Below, in pieces: positions 51,720-63,062 of a stretch of DNA of 64,000 nt. Source of the DNA: Pezicula radicicola. Taxonomy: Eukaryota > Ascomycota > Leotiomycetes > Helotiales > Dermateaceae. Numbering within the stretch: position 1 is the first letter of the stretch; the number at the start of each line of letters is the position of its first letter. Where the stretch lies: assembly GCA_003008705.1 (NCBI GenBank), contig PDUO01000032.1, positions 92,747 to 156,746 of the forward strand. Direction: 5' to 3'. The notes under the pieces are model-generated. The model saw only the letters and a list, made by a program, of their open reading frames with translations, ran no database searches and was not told the DNA's origin. A program made the position numbers and the translations under genes.

Positions 51720-54082
51720 TTATAAGTGCGGTACCTTCAAGCTCGCCAATAACAGATTGACAATACTTACAACACCTTCCCCTAAAATCAAACCGCTTGC
51801 TAACACTACGATGGGTGTTTCCTCTTTCTTCCAGTACGACTTCCAGTACCAATTTGCAAAACCACCAATAGCCCGAGCGAGCGTGAAAGATGGGACGTTG
51901 TACATGCCTAGTAGTTTAGAATGTTAGGACTTAGTACTAGAGTTTGAGGAGCGAAGATGGGATGTCAAAAACTTGCCAACTGCCACAGCGATCCCGCCTG
52001 GAATAAATGGATGCCAGTGCTTGCCGTTGCCGACGATGCGGACGAGTGTTGTGGCGGTGAAGACGATGGCTGCACCGAGAGCCCATTGCCAGGCCATCGG
52101 AGGGAGGCCCTTTCCAGTTACTAATCTAGCTGTGAAGATCCAGACGTATCCTGTGGGGACTTGGAATAAATCCCCAGGGACCTCATATACACTGGTGTAC
52201 AGTCCATAGATAAGAGCACTGACTATGGCACCTACCGCACTGCCGATTATCTGTCCCCAAAACTGGGCATTGGGAGCCGCTCCCAGAAGATGCCCAGTCT
52301 TAAGATCTTGTAACAAATCGCCCGCTTGCAGGGCCCCCGCCTCAGATACGGCGCCTGCAATTAGGTTGATGAGGACAGAATTCTTGTTTGATTGTGGGAT
52401 TATAATTGCGAAGAAGAGTTGGGCCAGTTTGGAGATGCCAGAGACAGGGTTGAGATCTGTTTCACCAAGGGCGCGGACACCCATTATGGAGAGGACGAGG
52501 GCCATGAATACAGCCGTTACCGTGGCGTAAAGGGGCACCAAGGCACCAAAGACGATGCGAATTGTCGCGATACAGAAGAGGATGGAAAGGATGAGGCCGA
52601 CCCAGACTGTACGGTCATTCACTAAGTGTTCCGGAGGAGCGTCGGGCTCAGGCAGATCTTTGATATCTTGCAATGGATTTGGATCATCTGTATCCGAAAA
52701 GGTTATTGTTAGAGGGGAGGCAACTCCATCGCCTCCAGTGATCGGAGAGTAGCCTTCCGCTCCAGTCCTTGATAAAGGCCTCAAGAGGCCCTTCCAATCA
52801 CGCTTCTTGACCTTTCGAAGAATGCTGTCGTAGTATTCTGGACCGTTTCTCACCAACGGGCCGATGGCGATGAAGCCTAAAGAGATGACCGAATCTGCGA
52901 GCATGATTGCTAGTGAAATCCAGACAATCCAGCCCTTGCTACCAGTCTCCCAATCATCCACAGGGCCAGGTGCCCATCCTCGGTGCTTCGCAAGTGGTGA
53001 TAGAAGTCCCCAACCTACAACAGCCCCAATGAGCATATGCGTTGTTGTGGCGGGGCCCATGATGATGCCTTGGCCAACATATGCTAGCGATGGGTTGAGT
53101 GTCCAGAGCCAGGAATTTGCAACGCTAATTCCGAAGATAGGCAAGTTCCGCAGGATAGGAAAGAAGTATGTGGCAAGAGTATATAAGCCAGAAACAGCGA
53201 ATGAGATTATAAGTAACTTGACTTTAGATTTCCAACTGCTGCGCCTATCTTTGCTCGGTTCTTCAACATCTGGACGTCCGGAGCTCACATACAACTCCGC
53301 TGAAGATCCGACAGTAACCTCAGGTTCCCTTGTGACATCTGGAAAGACTTGCTCCGGAGATTCTTGGATTATTGCACCTTCTTTCCCATGCAAGACGCCG
53401 ATCATTAGCGCTGTCGCAGTCCCGGAAGGAAATTTGAGCTTCTCCCGAATGATGACCTGCTTCCGAAGCGGTACAGCAAATACCACTCCGAAGAAACACA
53501 GGCCCAAACTCCAAAGTATGAGTTTCCAAAGGGGCAAGAATAGCGGTCCCGACTCCTCTGGCTTGAGCATGTAATTGAGCGCGGGCATGACGCCGACAAA
53601 GCCACACCCCAGCGGCATAGTTCCCATGGATCCAGCTACCGTCTGTACGAGTACGTTCTCGACTGGAGTAAATGGTAGATCGAGGTGTTTTGACAGTGTT
53701 CTGAAGAATGCGAATCCGATTAGGGAGCTAGGCATGCTCATGGAGGAAACCCAGCCTGTTTGTAGACCGAAGTACATGCTGGAAAGAATGGTAGAGTTAG
53801 TAATTGTTTGCTTTGGGGGGAGGTCAGATTGTGAGGTCCCAAATGGGCCATTTCTTGAGCGATTACATACTTCGAGAAACATATGATGAGCCCAACTCCC
53901 AGGCCGACCAGTATCCCCCGCAGAGTGAAGTTCTGGCCCTCGTCGGCATGGCGCGCAAGATAGTTGCGAGCCTCACTTCGGTGACGTTGGAGCTGTGCTC
54001 TTTCTCCCTCTGCCTCTGCCTCCCCCGGCGGCGTATCCTGCCTGGGAATCATAGGTTCAGATTCTCCCCTGTCGGGCGACAT
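51720..54082 (-). CDS. OPT-family oligopeptide/metal-chelate transporter
   Basis: This is a polytopic membrane transporter of the OPT superfamily, of the YSL-like or yeast YGL114W type by overall layout. Three exons (54082-53871, 53778-51977, 51907-51720) give 733 residues. After a hydrophilic N-terminus (MSPDRGESEPMIPRQD), transmembrane helices begin with FTLRGILVGLGVGLIICFSN, then MYFGLQTGWVSSMSMP. The family hallmark KLKFPSGTATA and a C-terminal MYNVPSFTLARAIGG are intact, and it ends LKVPHL. OPT proteins use proton coupling to import small peptides or metal chelates at the plasma membrane or vacuole; the substrate here is unknown. Intron 2 starts GCAAGT, so it is a GC-AG intron. Confidence 0.93.
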
Positions 54083-54339
54083 GTCAGTGATATCCTGCTA
54101 TGCCTGCTACGCCTGCTACCAGTGGTCGAGTTGGCTTGGAGATGCCATGGCTGACGACGGTGAAGGAGTGCAAGACAATCCTACGGATGCTTACCAATTC
54201 ACATGTTATCATCGAGTAGTGGGGGTGCTACAAGGCAGAAAACAGCACAAGAAACCCGATAAGCATTTTGGACTTCAACGAGACTACCATGCGTACGTAG
54301 TAATGATGCTTTTATTTTATTTTAACTGCCTACAGTATC
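54083..54339. other. Short spacer, OPT promoter side
   Basis: 257 bp between the OPT start and the PRMT stop (same strand). It contains short repeated TGCTATGCCTGCTACGCC words. Confidence 0.5.
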
Positions 54340-56078
54340 TCATCTCATCTTCCACGTCTGCGAGTGATCCTTGTCCTCGCCAGTAAACTGCCAAGTCATC
54401 CCAACGTTGAGGGCTCGAGAATTATCCTCGGGAACCGCGTACTCCAACTCGCCAGTCAACTCGTCACCACTCTTCCTGGCAACCCCCTTCTCCTTCACGC
54501 TGTCGATAAGCATGACACCTTGCTTCCAGTGGGTTACCTTTGCGCATGGTCCTGTGGTGAATGCTATGCCTTTCTTTCCATCCTTGGTCCACTGTTCTGC
54601 CCTCGCATCTTCTGGAACCTTGTCTTCCCGCGAAGGCATAAAGAAGGAATCGAACCAGATGATGAAGCCATCCAGAGTATCAATGTCCTTATTTAGCTTC
54701 GCCTGCCACTTTCTCTTGAACACGAGATCTTTCACAGTGGTGGAATGTAAGCTCAGTTGCAAGAATGGGAAAGGCTCCGCACAGAGAGTGCTTTCTGGCA
54801 TATCGAGGACTTGAGCATCTTCATGAATTCCAGCTTGCATGGCCTTCATGTCAAATCCGTACACATCTCTCCAGAAGGCGATGTGGTCTGAGATATAGTC
54901 GGGATCAGCAACCGGTGCAACCCACATGTTCATATGGCTGGGTACCATCAAACCGTCAGGCTTGAGGTATTGGTCTCTAGCCCAAATGACACTGTCAAGC
55001 ATGGCTTCGTAGAGCAAGCAGTATCCCATCCACTCGCTAACGATGATATCAACCTTGTCAACAGGAAGAGTCACTTCTTCGACCTTGCCTCGTAGAAGAG
55101 TAATCATATCCGAAAACCCATTGTTGAAGATGTTTTCTCGAGCTTTGTCGATGATTGCGGAGTTGTCCACGGCAATAACCTTGGCAGCTCCAGCTTTGGC
55201 GCAGAACATGCTGAGGATGCCAGTTCCACAGCCAACGTCAAGAACAACCTTGCCAGCAAACAAGTTCTTGTTGTTGTAGATGAAGTCACGGTATGCATCA
55301 GTACGAACAGTGTCTTTCAACATGGTCTCGTGGATATCTGAAGAGAGGTCAGATATGTCATCCGCACCGGAGTAGAGGGCTAACCATTGTAGGAGTAAGA
55401 ACTGAAGTAATGGCTGTCATCATCTCTCTTCTCCTTTGTCTCTACTTTCTCGTCCACTTTGCTCCCTGACGGGTCACTGGCAGCCTTATCGTTCCATCTT
55501 TCGTCCAGAGTCTGACTGACAGTAGCTCTATAGTCATCAAATTGGGACTGAATCCTTCTCAATTCCTCTTCGAGTTCTGACACACGTGCAACTAGTTCTC
55601 CAGAGCTAGCTTCGGGGGCCTTGCCATTTCCTTCTGTGGCATCTTGGTTCTCAACATCAGGAAGCTCGTCCAGACTGAAGAGCAAAGCATCATCCTCGAG
55701 AACTGGCTTCAGGTACTTCTCGTCATCGAACTCTGCCTTGGAGAGATCAGACGAGACTGGCTTGCCACTCTGAGTCTGTGCACGGATATAGTTGACGAGC
55801 TTGATATTGCCATAGAAATCCAAAGCGAACTTCTGTCTGATTGCAAGGAAATCGAAGTTGTGCTTGACTTTGCAATGCTCAAGCATAGAATTAATGTTTG
55901 AAAAGACGTCGGCATCTAATAATGAGACGAACTGTTCCGGTTCGACATCTGGTTCGGCATCTTCCCAGCCCTCATCGTCGTTGAGGTCAAGGATATCAGA
56001 TGCTTCAGAACTACTACCAGCTTCCGAGGGAGCAATGTCAACCGGCTTGTCTGCTACTGGAAGAACAGACTCTGACAT
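54340..56078 (-). CDS. RMT3: PRMT3-type protein arginine N-methyltransferase
   Basis: Two exons (56078-55385, 55337-54340) give 563 residues. The C-terminal two thirds is a complete class I arginine methyltransferase: SAM motif VLDVGCGTGILSMF, double-E loop SEWMGYCLLYEAML, and the THW loop in AKVTHWKQGVML. The N-terminus has the PRMT3 layout: an acidic segment, a zinc-finger-like region around residues 55-85 and a coiled coil (LVARVSELEEELRRIQSQF). PRMT3 asymmetrically dimethylates ribosomal protein uS5 (Rps2) in the cytosol. In the zinc-finger region the first Cys pair is absent (FVSLLDADVF), while EHCKVKH persists, so metal binding is doubtful. I use MSESVLPVAD (56078) as the start. It is divergent to HYM1. 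Confidence 0.94.
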
Positions 56079-56844
56079 GTTTGATTTCGTATTTCCCAAT
56101 TTCAGGAAGAGGGATAAGAGAAAGTGGTTCTTACCAACGAACGATCTTCGATTCAGTGAGTTGGCATGGTGGGGAAATAGAAATTTATGAAATTTTTGTG
56201 ACGCGAAAATGGGTCACGTGGAGATAGGAAATTCAGTCCGGAGTACCACCAGCTGCCAGAAGTAGAAGAAAGCCCTTCCTTTAAAGGCAAGACGAGAACA
56301 CAGGAGAGCAACTGAGGGTTTCTTATTGTTGTTATGATTGGGTACCTATGATGATTATCGTGGGTCCAGTACTGTACTGTAGAAAGAAATGTCATATTAT
56401 TATGCTTGTATTTATTATTTATTGTCTACCTATTTATCTCTTGTTTAGTATTAATTAAGTATTGATCTGGAGTGCACTGCTCTCATCCTGCACAGTGCAG
56501 TGATTGAGCGTCTCTCAGTGTTTCAAGCCTTGGTTGCCGCCAACGACCGATTAGGGGCGTTCGGCTACAGTATTGACTGACAGTCGCTGGGCTCGCGCTG
56601 GGGTAGGAGCAACCACTCGACTTGAGAATGGACCATGAAAGCACCGTGGGGCAATGATACTCACTTCACCCTAATAATAAACACCGAGCGTACCATGAAC
56701 CTACACCATAATTCTGCCCCCGTAATCTGTGCTCACCAACAACTTTTTCGCTCTCCAGCAGCACCTTGAATGAGAGCAACTCTCGCGCCTGTACACATTC
56801 CAAGAACCGACTGCACGATAATACGATAATACCCCCCCACAAAG
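56079..56844. promoter_or_regulatory. Divergent promoter of PRMT3 and HYM1
   Basis: 766 bp between the two start codons. A TCACGTGG G-box-like site lies at about 56,213, close to the PRMT start. A pyrimidine-rich leader precedes HYM1. Confidence 0.4.
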
Positions 56845-58155
56845 ATGTCATTCCTCTTTGGACGACGTCCGCGGACGAACACAGTCGATCTGCCAAAGCA
56901 GGCAAAGGAACAGATTTCCAAGCTCGATGGACCTGGGGGAACCGTGAACAATGCAAAGGTCAGTTATCTGGGGAATGTTCTATGGGGAAGGGAATATGGT
57001 CGCTGATTTGGAATACAGGCTGAGGAGCTGGCGAAAACGTTGGCCCAGATGAAGTTTGTCCTGCAGGGAACTCAGGGTATACCAGATCTTCTGCTTATGG
57101 ACCAACAAGTGCTAACACCCCTGGCCAGAAATCGAAAGCAGCCCCGAGCAGGTTTACCAACTAGTGACAGGAATGATTCAAGAAGACCTACTCTACCTCC
57201 TTGCCCTCAACTTATACCGGCTGCCATTTGAATCAAGAAAGGATGCACAAGTAATTTTCTCCTACGTCTTCCGCTTTCGGCCTCCGACTGCATCCTCCAA
57301 GAGTGAGCCCATAGCACTTAGCTACGTTGTAAACAATAGACCCGAGGTTCTGGTGGAATTATGCAATGGATATGAACACAAGGAGAGCGCGACACCCGCA
57401 GGGACTGTGCTCAGGGAAATTCTTAAGAGCGATGCGGTAGCGGCAATTATCCTGTACCATGATCCAGATAAACCAGCCGACTCCAAGGGTCTAAGTGGTA
57501 TACAGGTAGAATCACAGCAGAATGGAAAGGGTGTGTTCTGGAAGTTCTTCTCGTGGATCGATCAAGGGTCTTTCGAAGTTGGCGCAGATGCTTTCACGAC
57601 ATTTCGGGTAAGTTGGATATTATTGTTCAATTCAACGGGACCATTACTGACTCGGAGCAGGAGATCTTAACCAGACACAAAAGCATTACAGCACAATACC
57701 TTTCTGTGAATTTCGATCGTTTCTTCGATAAGTACAACAACATACTCGTCAAATCCGACAGTTATGTTACAAAGCGGCAGTCGATAAAACTGCTTGGCGA
57801 GATTCTTTTGGATCGAGCTAATTACTCGGTAATGACAGCGTACGTGGATAGGGGAGAACATTTGAAAATTTGCATGAATCTGTTAAGGGACGAGAGGAAA
57901 ATGGTGCAGTATGAGGGGTTCCATGTGTTCAAGGTCTTTGTTGCGAATCCACACAAATCGGTTGCGGTACAGAAGATCCTTCTCATCAATCGAGAACGGC
58001 TATTAGTGTTCTTGAGGGATTTCCTCGCTGATCGGACAGAAGATGAACAGTTTATTGACGAGAGGGAGTTTCTAATCAAGCAGATCAAGAATATGCCGCC
58101 GCAGCCAGTAGAGCCAACTCAAAAGCCTGCGGTCATGGGACCACCATCGCGCTAA
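56845..58155 (+). CDS. HYM1: Hym1/Mo25-like scaffold protein
   Basis: Four exons (56845-56958, 57019-57076, 57129-57607, 57661-58155) give 381 residues. MSFLFGRRPRTNTVDLPKQ is the typical fungal start (HymA of Aspergillus). The Mo25 helical-repeat signature follows: FVLQGTQEIESSPEQVYQL, LNLYRLPFESRKDAQ, LSYVVNNRPEVL, SWIDQGSFEVGADAFTTF, YVTKRQSIKLLGEIL and MVQYEGFHVFKVFVANPHK. It scaffolds the RAM/MOR pathway by binding GC-kinases (Kic1/Nak1) for polarised growth, septation and conidiation, at the cortex and septa. No anomalies are seen. Confidence 0.96.
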
Positions 58156-58642
58156 AGGGAGACGAGAATAGGGGACAACATAAAGGGGCATTTGCTGGAT
58201 ATTGGCATGACGGGAGTTTTCGGCATTCGGGTTTGAGAATGGGGTACCTTAGCGAGCGGTTACAGTACTGCACTCAGCTTAGGCGTTTTATGGCATATGT
58301 TCAAGTGATACAAAGACCTAAATTACATCTAAAGCAAGTTCCTCGGTCCTAGACGCCCGGTCTTGGACCAGCAGATCTATACCTCCTATTGAATATTCCC
58401 TGTGATTATAAACATTACAGTACTGTTTACAGGATTGCCTAGGCTTTGGACGAGATGGATAGGTACCTATGGAAGTACTTACAAACCATAGCCTCGCTAG
58501 ATAGATATGTGCTGTACGTCTCGGCGATTAGATCAGGTACCCCCCATATCTCCGATCGCGTCGTCAGAATCTCAGCGGCTCTGAAACTCTCAGCACCTTT
58601 GTCTTCACTTTACCGTTGTGACATCAAATTCCCAGAGGCCTC
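58156..58642. other. Intergenic between HYM1 and the SDR gene
   Basis: 487 bp. The right part is the SDR promoter and leader. No gene is seen. Confidence 0.5.
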
Positions 58643-60460
58643 ATGATCAGAAGAAGTCTTCCTATCTCACAACTTCTATACAAAGCCAGTTTATCACTCC
58701 CCTCAACATTTGCTTCCAGAACAACACTAACAACATTCAACAACCGTTACTCGCTCCACCAACTACCCCGCCCCCATAACTTCTATACCACAACATCAAA
58801 AATGGCACCACCAAGCCCAGTTTTCGCCCAAGGCAGTACCGCACTTATCACAGGCGGGGCCTCGGGGATTGGATTAGCACTAGCAAAGAAATGCCAATCG
58901 TACGGCATGAAAGTGCTGATCACCGACAACAACACTTCTAATCTAAATTTTGCGAAAGAGGCACTAGGAAGTGGTGTTGAGACTTTTGAGATGGATGTTA
59001 GGTAAGCCTCAAGTTCTCGAAGTAACTTCATACCTCTTCTGGGTGGAATTTGCTTATTGCTCTTGAATCATGTTGGAGCCACTCCTCATGTCCCGATACC
59101 TTATGTAACAGAACATGTAAACTAACTCCAAGTTTCTGACTATAGCCAGATTGGGGATTGGGAGAAATTGAAGGCGGTGGTTGAAAAGGAATACAGTTAG
59201 TTACCTCACATGCACTTTGCTTCATGACCCTCAGCGTTCTTCTCATGTAGGGCCCTACTACTAAGGTTTGAGGGTCAAGAAAGCAGAGTAATAGCTGACC
59301 GCTGCCACAGCCAACAAAATCGACCTCCTAGCCCTAAACGCGGGAATAGGTTTAAGGGGCAGCTGGCCAGACACAAGCTATTTTCGCAGGATAATGGACG
59401 TAAATCTCTTTGGTGTAATTCACGGCCTTTCAACATTCGTCCCTCTCATCCAAGAGCAGAAGACTCCAACTCATATCATTGTCACAGGCTCGAAGCAGGG
59501 AAGTACGTATTTGGTTCTTTGTCTTGCCATTCTCAATTCCAAATTATGTTTTCCCTTATGTACTCCATTAACTCTATAATATCCCCAAACACCCTGAGGT
59601 TTACTCCTCTTTGGTCCGAAACCAAGCTATATTGAAACATACTGACTCCCCGATCTTGAACAGTTACTAACCCACCTGGAAATGCCGCTTATAATGCTTC
59701 CAAGGTACGTTTCAAACCTCATTTGTCTCCTTTCATCTCTAAAAAGTTGTTTGTTGTTGTCTTGTGTTAGGTGTGAATTTTCAGAGATCAGAAGATATTG
59801 AGGGGTATTAATTGGAAATCAGTCAGCGGTCAAAACCCTAACAGAACACCTTTCTTACGACCTCTCCACGACCTCGCCCACTACCAGTGTACATCTGCTT
59901 GTTCCTGGCTGGACATTCACTGGGCTCTCGGGAAACGCACCGTTTGCCGAAGGCTCTGCAAAAAAGGAGAAGCCAGCAGGTGCTTGGTCTCCAGAGCGTA
60001 AGTCTCCAAGTTCTCGGAGTAAATTTGCCTCTTCTAGGTTAATCTACTCATTGCTCCTAAATCATGTTTGAGTTACTCTCGATAACATCTAGAACAAGTA
60101 AACTAACTCCTAGTTTCTGATTTATTAGAAGTAGTTGAGTATTTAGAGCAAAAGATTGCAGAGAAGAAGTTCTATGTGATCTGTCCCGACAATGATGTCA
60201 GCGAGGAGACGGATAAGAAGAGGATGTTGTGGACGGCCGGTGATATGGTCCAGAATCGTCCTCCACTGAGTAGGTGGCGTGAGGAGTGGTAGGGTTACCC
60301 AATTTCTCGGAGCAGAATTGCCCCTTCAGAGTCGATTATCCCTTGCTCCTAAACCATGCTTGAGTTACCCCTGAGATGTTTAGAACAAGTAAACTAACTC
60401 CGAGTTTTTGACTATAGGAAACCAGAGGCCGAGGAGTGGATGGCGAAACAGAAGATTTAA
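58643..60460 (+). CDS. Short-chain dehydrogenase/reductase with introner-like introns
   Basis: Classical SDR (NAD(P)-dependent oxidoreductase). Seven exons (58643-59001, 59146-59195, 59311-59502, 59664-59704, 59823-59997, 60129-60288, 60418-60460) give 339 residues, or 286 from the internal ATG at 58802. Motifs are TGGASGIG (cofactor), LNAGIG, VTGSKQG (catalytic Ser region), and YNASK (catalytic Tyr-x-x-x-Lys). The N-terminal 53 residues (MIRRSLPISQLLYKASLSL...) are rich in Arg/Ser/Thr without acids, like a mitochondrial presequence, but the second ATG has a far better context (AAAAATGG). Introns 1, 5 and 6 (59002-59145, 59998-60128, 60289-60417) are homologous to one another. The last intron begins at GTAG, so retaining it stops translation at once after EEW; splicing adds KPEAEEWMAKQKI. 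The substrate is unknown. Confidence 0.88.
59002..59145 (+). repeat. Introner-like intron, copy 1
   Basis: A 144-nt intron. It shares AAGTTCTCG near the start, TTGCTCTTGAATCATG in the middle, and GTAAACTAACTCC plus GTTTCTGACTATAG at the 3' end with the introns at 59998-60128 and 60289-60417. Confidence 0.85.
59998..60128 (+). repeat. Introner-like intron, copy 2
   Basis: A 131-nt intron. It has AAGTTCTCGGAGTAAATTTG, GCTCCTAAATCATG, TTGAGTTAC and AACAAGTAAACTAACTCC, aligning end to end with copies 1 and 3. Confidence 0.85.
60289..60417 (+). repeat. Introner-like intron, copy 3
   Basis: A 129-nt intron. It has TTTCTCGGAGCAGAATTG, GCTCCTAAACCATG, TTGAGTTACC and AACAAGTAAACTAACTCC, then GACTATAG. 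Copies 2 and 3 are closest to each other. Confidence 0.85.
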
Positions 60461-60625
60461 GGGAGATAAAGGCACTGAGAGAACATGAATACTAGGAATT
60501 TTCATTGGCTCTCTGCGAACGCCCCGTACTCTAACAATGGTACATACTCTTGTAGAAGCGCCGTGGGAACTCCCCCATGTGAATTTCGCCTTACAAATTT
60601 CAATATTCCCTGTGACGAAATACAA
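60461..60625. other. Short convergent spacer
   Basis: 165 bp between the SDR stop and the SNF12-like stop. Nothing is seen. Confidence 0.5.
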
Positions 60626-62311
60626 TCACCTAGCCCTACCAACCAAAAGATTAACACTCTCCCTGACATTATCACTACCCCAAATACTATTCTTGCCTCC
60701 CTTCCTCCACTCATCTCCACTCGCATCTTGTCCACCACCTCTAGTAGCTTCCCCGGCCATAATCTCCAAATCTCTCTTCTGTGAGCTCAGCCACTTGGCA
60801 ATAAACTCGGTAGGGTCTTTCGCTAGACCATTCAAGAAAGTATGCTTAGACTTTGAAATTGAAATTGCTTGGATAAGGAGTGCGAGGTGGTTATTTAGAG
60901 TCTCGATTTCGCGCAGGGTTTGGGCGTAGTTTGGGTTCGTGAGGAAGGAAGTGAGCGCTGCGCGCAATGGATCGTCAACTTGAACACGGATGTCGTAAAT
61001 AGTAGGTTGAGGGTCATTATGGAATTCCTTGTCGACGCGAATTGTGTACTGGAGTTTGACAGGTGGCAGGGAAGTCATGTGGGGAATTACAATTTCTCCA
61101 ATGTACGGGATATATCCAGTGTCTCGTTGAAAAACCTGTTTGTCTTAGCATATTGTAGATACAAAATAAAGGATTACTTACTTGCTTCAGACGATCATCG
61201 CAACGAAATGATCTCTTCTCGTCGTCTTCTTGTAGACCCATTGCCTTAACATAATCCCATATACCCATTACAACCTCCGCGCGAGTTGCTTCGGTTGTAT
61301 CCATAATCTCAGCCAAAGCTGGGCTCAGCTGGAATCTCTCAGGATTCTCATCTCGAACAAGGTTGATTGTGATATTGATATTCTCATCGCCACCTCTCTT
61401 GAATTCCAGCTGGTCAAAATCTGCTGCATTGGGGAGGTTGGTCGAGTTTGGCGCAACGACCGGCTTCTTCCATTCCACATTCTGGTCAGCTCCATCCTTC
61501 GTCCTATGTCTGTCGAAATCGACCGTCATTGCCTTGAAGAAACTAGAGAATTTGTGCTGCTTCGGTGGTGCTTTTATTTTCTTGACCTTTCCATCTTCTT
61601 CCATTGCGTCCGGGTGTTCTTCTTCGTCCTCACTATCGCTATCCTCTTCTTCCTCTTCCTCATCCAAGAGTCGGCCCTCAATCTTGACTCGATATGAGGA
61701 GTCCATGTTCGTACTAAAGTCGAAAGCATCTATGTCCAGGCCATCCGCTTGCCAGGGCTGGTCCTCCACCGTATTGCTAATCCATACTCGTAATGTCCTG
61801 TATCGCTATATTGAGATAAGTGGGAAGTTCAAAAAGCAGACACAAGTTCACCAACCTTTACGTTTCTATTGACCGCATCCTGAATATCCAGCCTCTTCCT
61901 AGTCATTGCAGCATCCAAACGGCGCTCAACTTCCCTTAACTCTCGGTACCGCTGTACGCCATCCCCAATAATACAATCTTCCACACCCTCGGGGATATTC
62001 TTGTCGGTAGGTTTGCGGCTCTTTAGTCGTTGTGCCTGTTGTGTAGCAAGAGCAACCTGCTGTTGTGCCTGGAGCTGTGCTGGCGTCATTGGATTCTGCG
62101 TATGAGGGCCCGATAGCATGGGACCTGTGGAGTAAGAAGGGAAGAGTCAGTATAAGTCATAGCGCCTTGGTCAACGGTGTTTATTGTCGCGTCGTGACTT
62201 CCGGCGCATTGGAGAAGCTGGGTCGCACTTACCTATTCCTCTCCTCGTTGGTGCCGTATGTGGCGACCGCTGAGGAGGCTGTTGCGGAAAGGGACGATAT
62301 CCGGGCTGCAT
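60626..62311 (-). CDS. SNF12: SWI/SNF-type remodelling complex subunit, Snf12/BAF60 (SWIB domain)
   Basis: Four exons (62311-62233, 62124-61856, 61805-61182, 61135-60626) give 493 residues. The start MQPGYRPFPQQPPQRS leads into a Gln-rich stretch (PAQLQAQQQVALATQQAQ). A coiled segment (YRELREVERRLDAAMTRKRL) and an acidic run (DEEEEEEDSDSEDEEE) follow. The SWIB/MDM2-type domain is FQLSPALAEIMDTTEATRAE through GIWDYVKAMGLQEDDEKRS. It belongs to the core of nucleosome-remodelling complexes in the nucleus. From sequence alone I cannot separate the SWI/SNF (Snf12, Ssr3) from the RSC (Rsc6) assignment; filamentous fungi generally have one such gene, shared by both. Confidence 0.93.
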
Positions 62312-63062
62312 CTCGGCCAAGTGATTCTATTCACTGTCTTGAGAGTGAGATTTGGCACTCAATGGCTGGGACGTTTGATATTCAATTAATTCTGTTGGTC
62401 CGTCGCGGCGCGTTGGTATCTTGCGCTCCAAACCCTCCACGCGAGTTGTCAATACGCTAGCTCAAAATAGGACTAGCTTGAAAACCGCCCCTTTTCATAA
62501 ATTCTTGTCTCCCGGTACCTTATTTTGGAGAAAGCGTGCATCACATACAATAAGCGACAAATTGGAAGGGAGGAAGGACTTAAGGAATTCACGTTGATAG
62601 CAAAGATCTACTCTCCCCTTCATTCGTCAATCACATAGACCATTATCCTCGCTACCGAATTCTCTATTATACAGCTACACCAACAGCCGCATCCCACAGC
62701 CCACCCTACCTAGGCAGGCACAAAGATCTTATCTTCTCGGTCTTCAAGAAAAGAACCACTGGCACCTTCGCTCTAAGGCCCAACGTAGTATTTAACACAA
62801 CCCCCAAAGATTCTAGCCAAGAACCGCTCTCTGCAATGCTGCACATGGCCCCAGATCTTTTCGTTTCGAGATGGATGTACGGGGCAGAGTATCTCTTGTG
62901 AAGAAAAGAAGCAAAATAGAAAGTCTTGAAGTCGTGATAGGGTGAGAAAGTATGCATGAAGTGAAACCACCAAACCCGCGCCGCGCTAGCAAATGCTCCG
63001 TGGAAAGGAAAAGGAAATATACTCGGGTATCCATCCTTAGGACCCCGAAGAAACGGTATAGA
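62312..63062. other. Intergenic between the SNF12-like start and the kinase 3' end
   Basis: 751 bp. It is the promoter of the SNF12-like gene and the 3' flank of the kinase gene. Short antisense open frames have no recognisable content. Confidence 0.5.

Noticed and set aside
52864..53574. Long plus-strand open frame (about 236 codons)
   Set aside because: It is antisense to the OPT transporter. The opposite strand has a full family match and a consistent exon structure.
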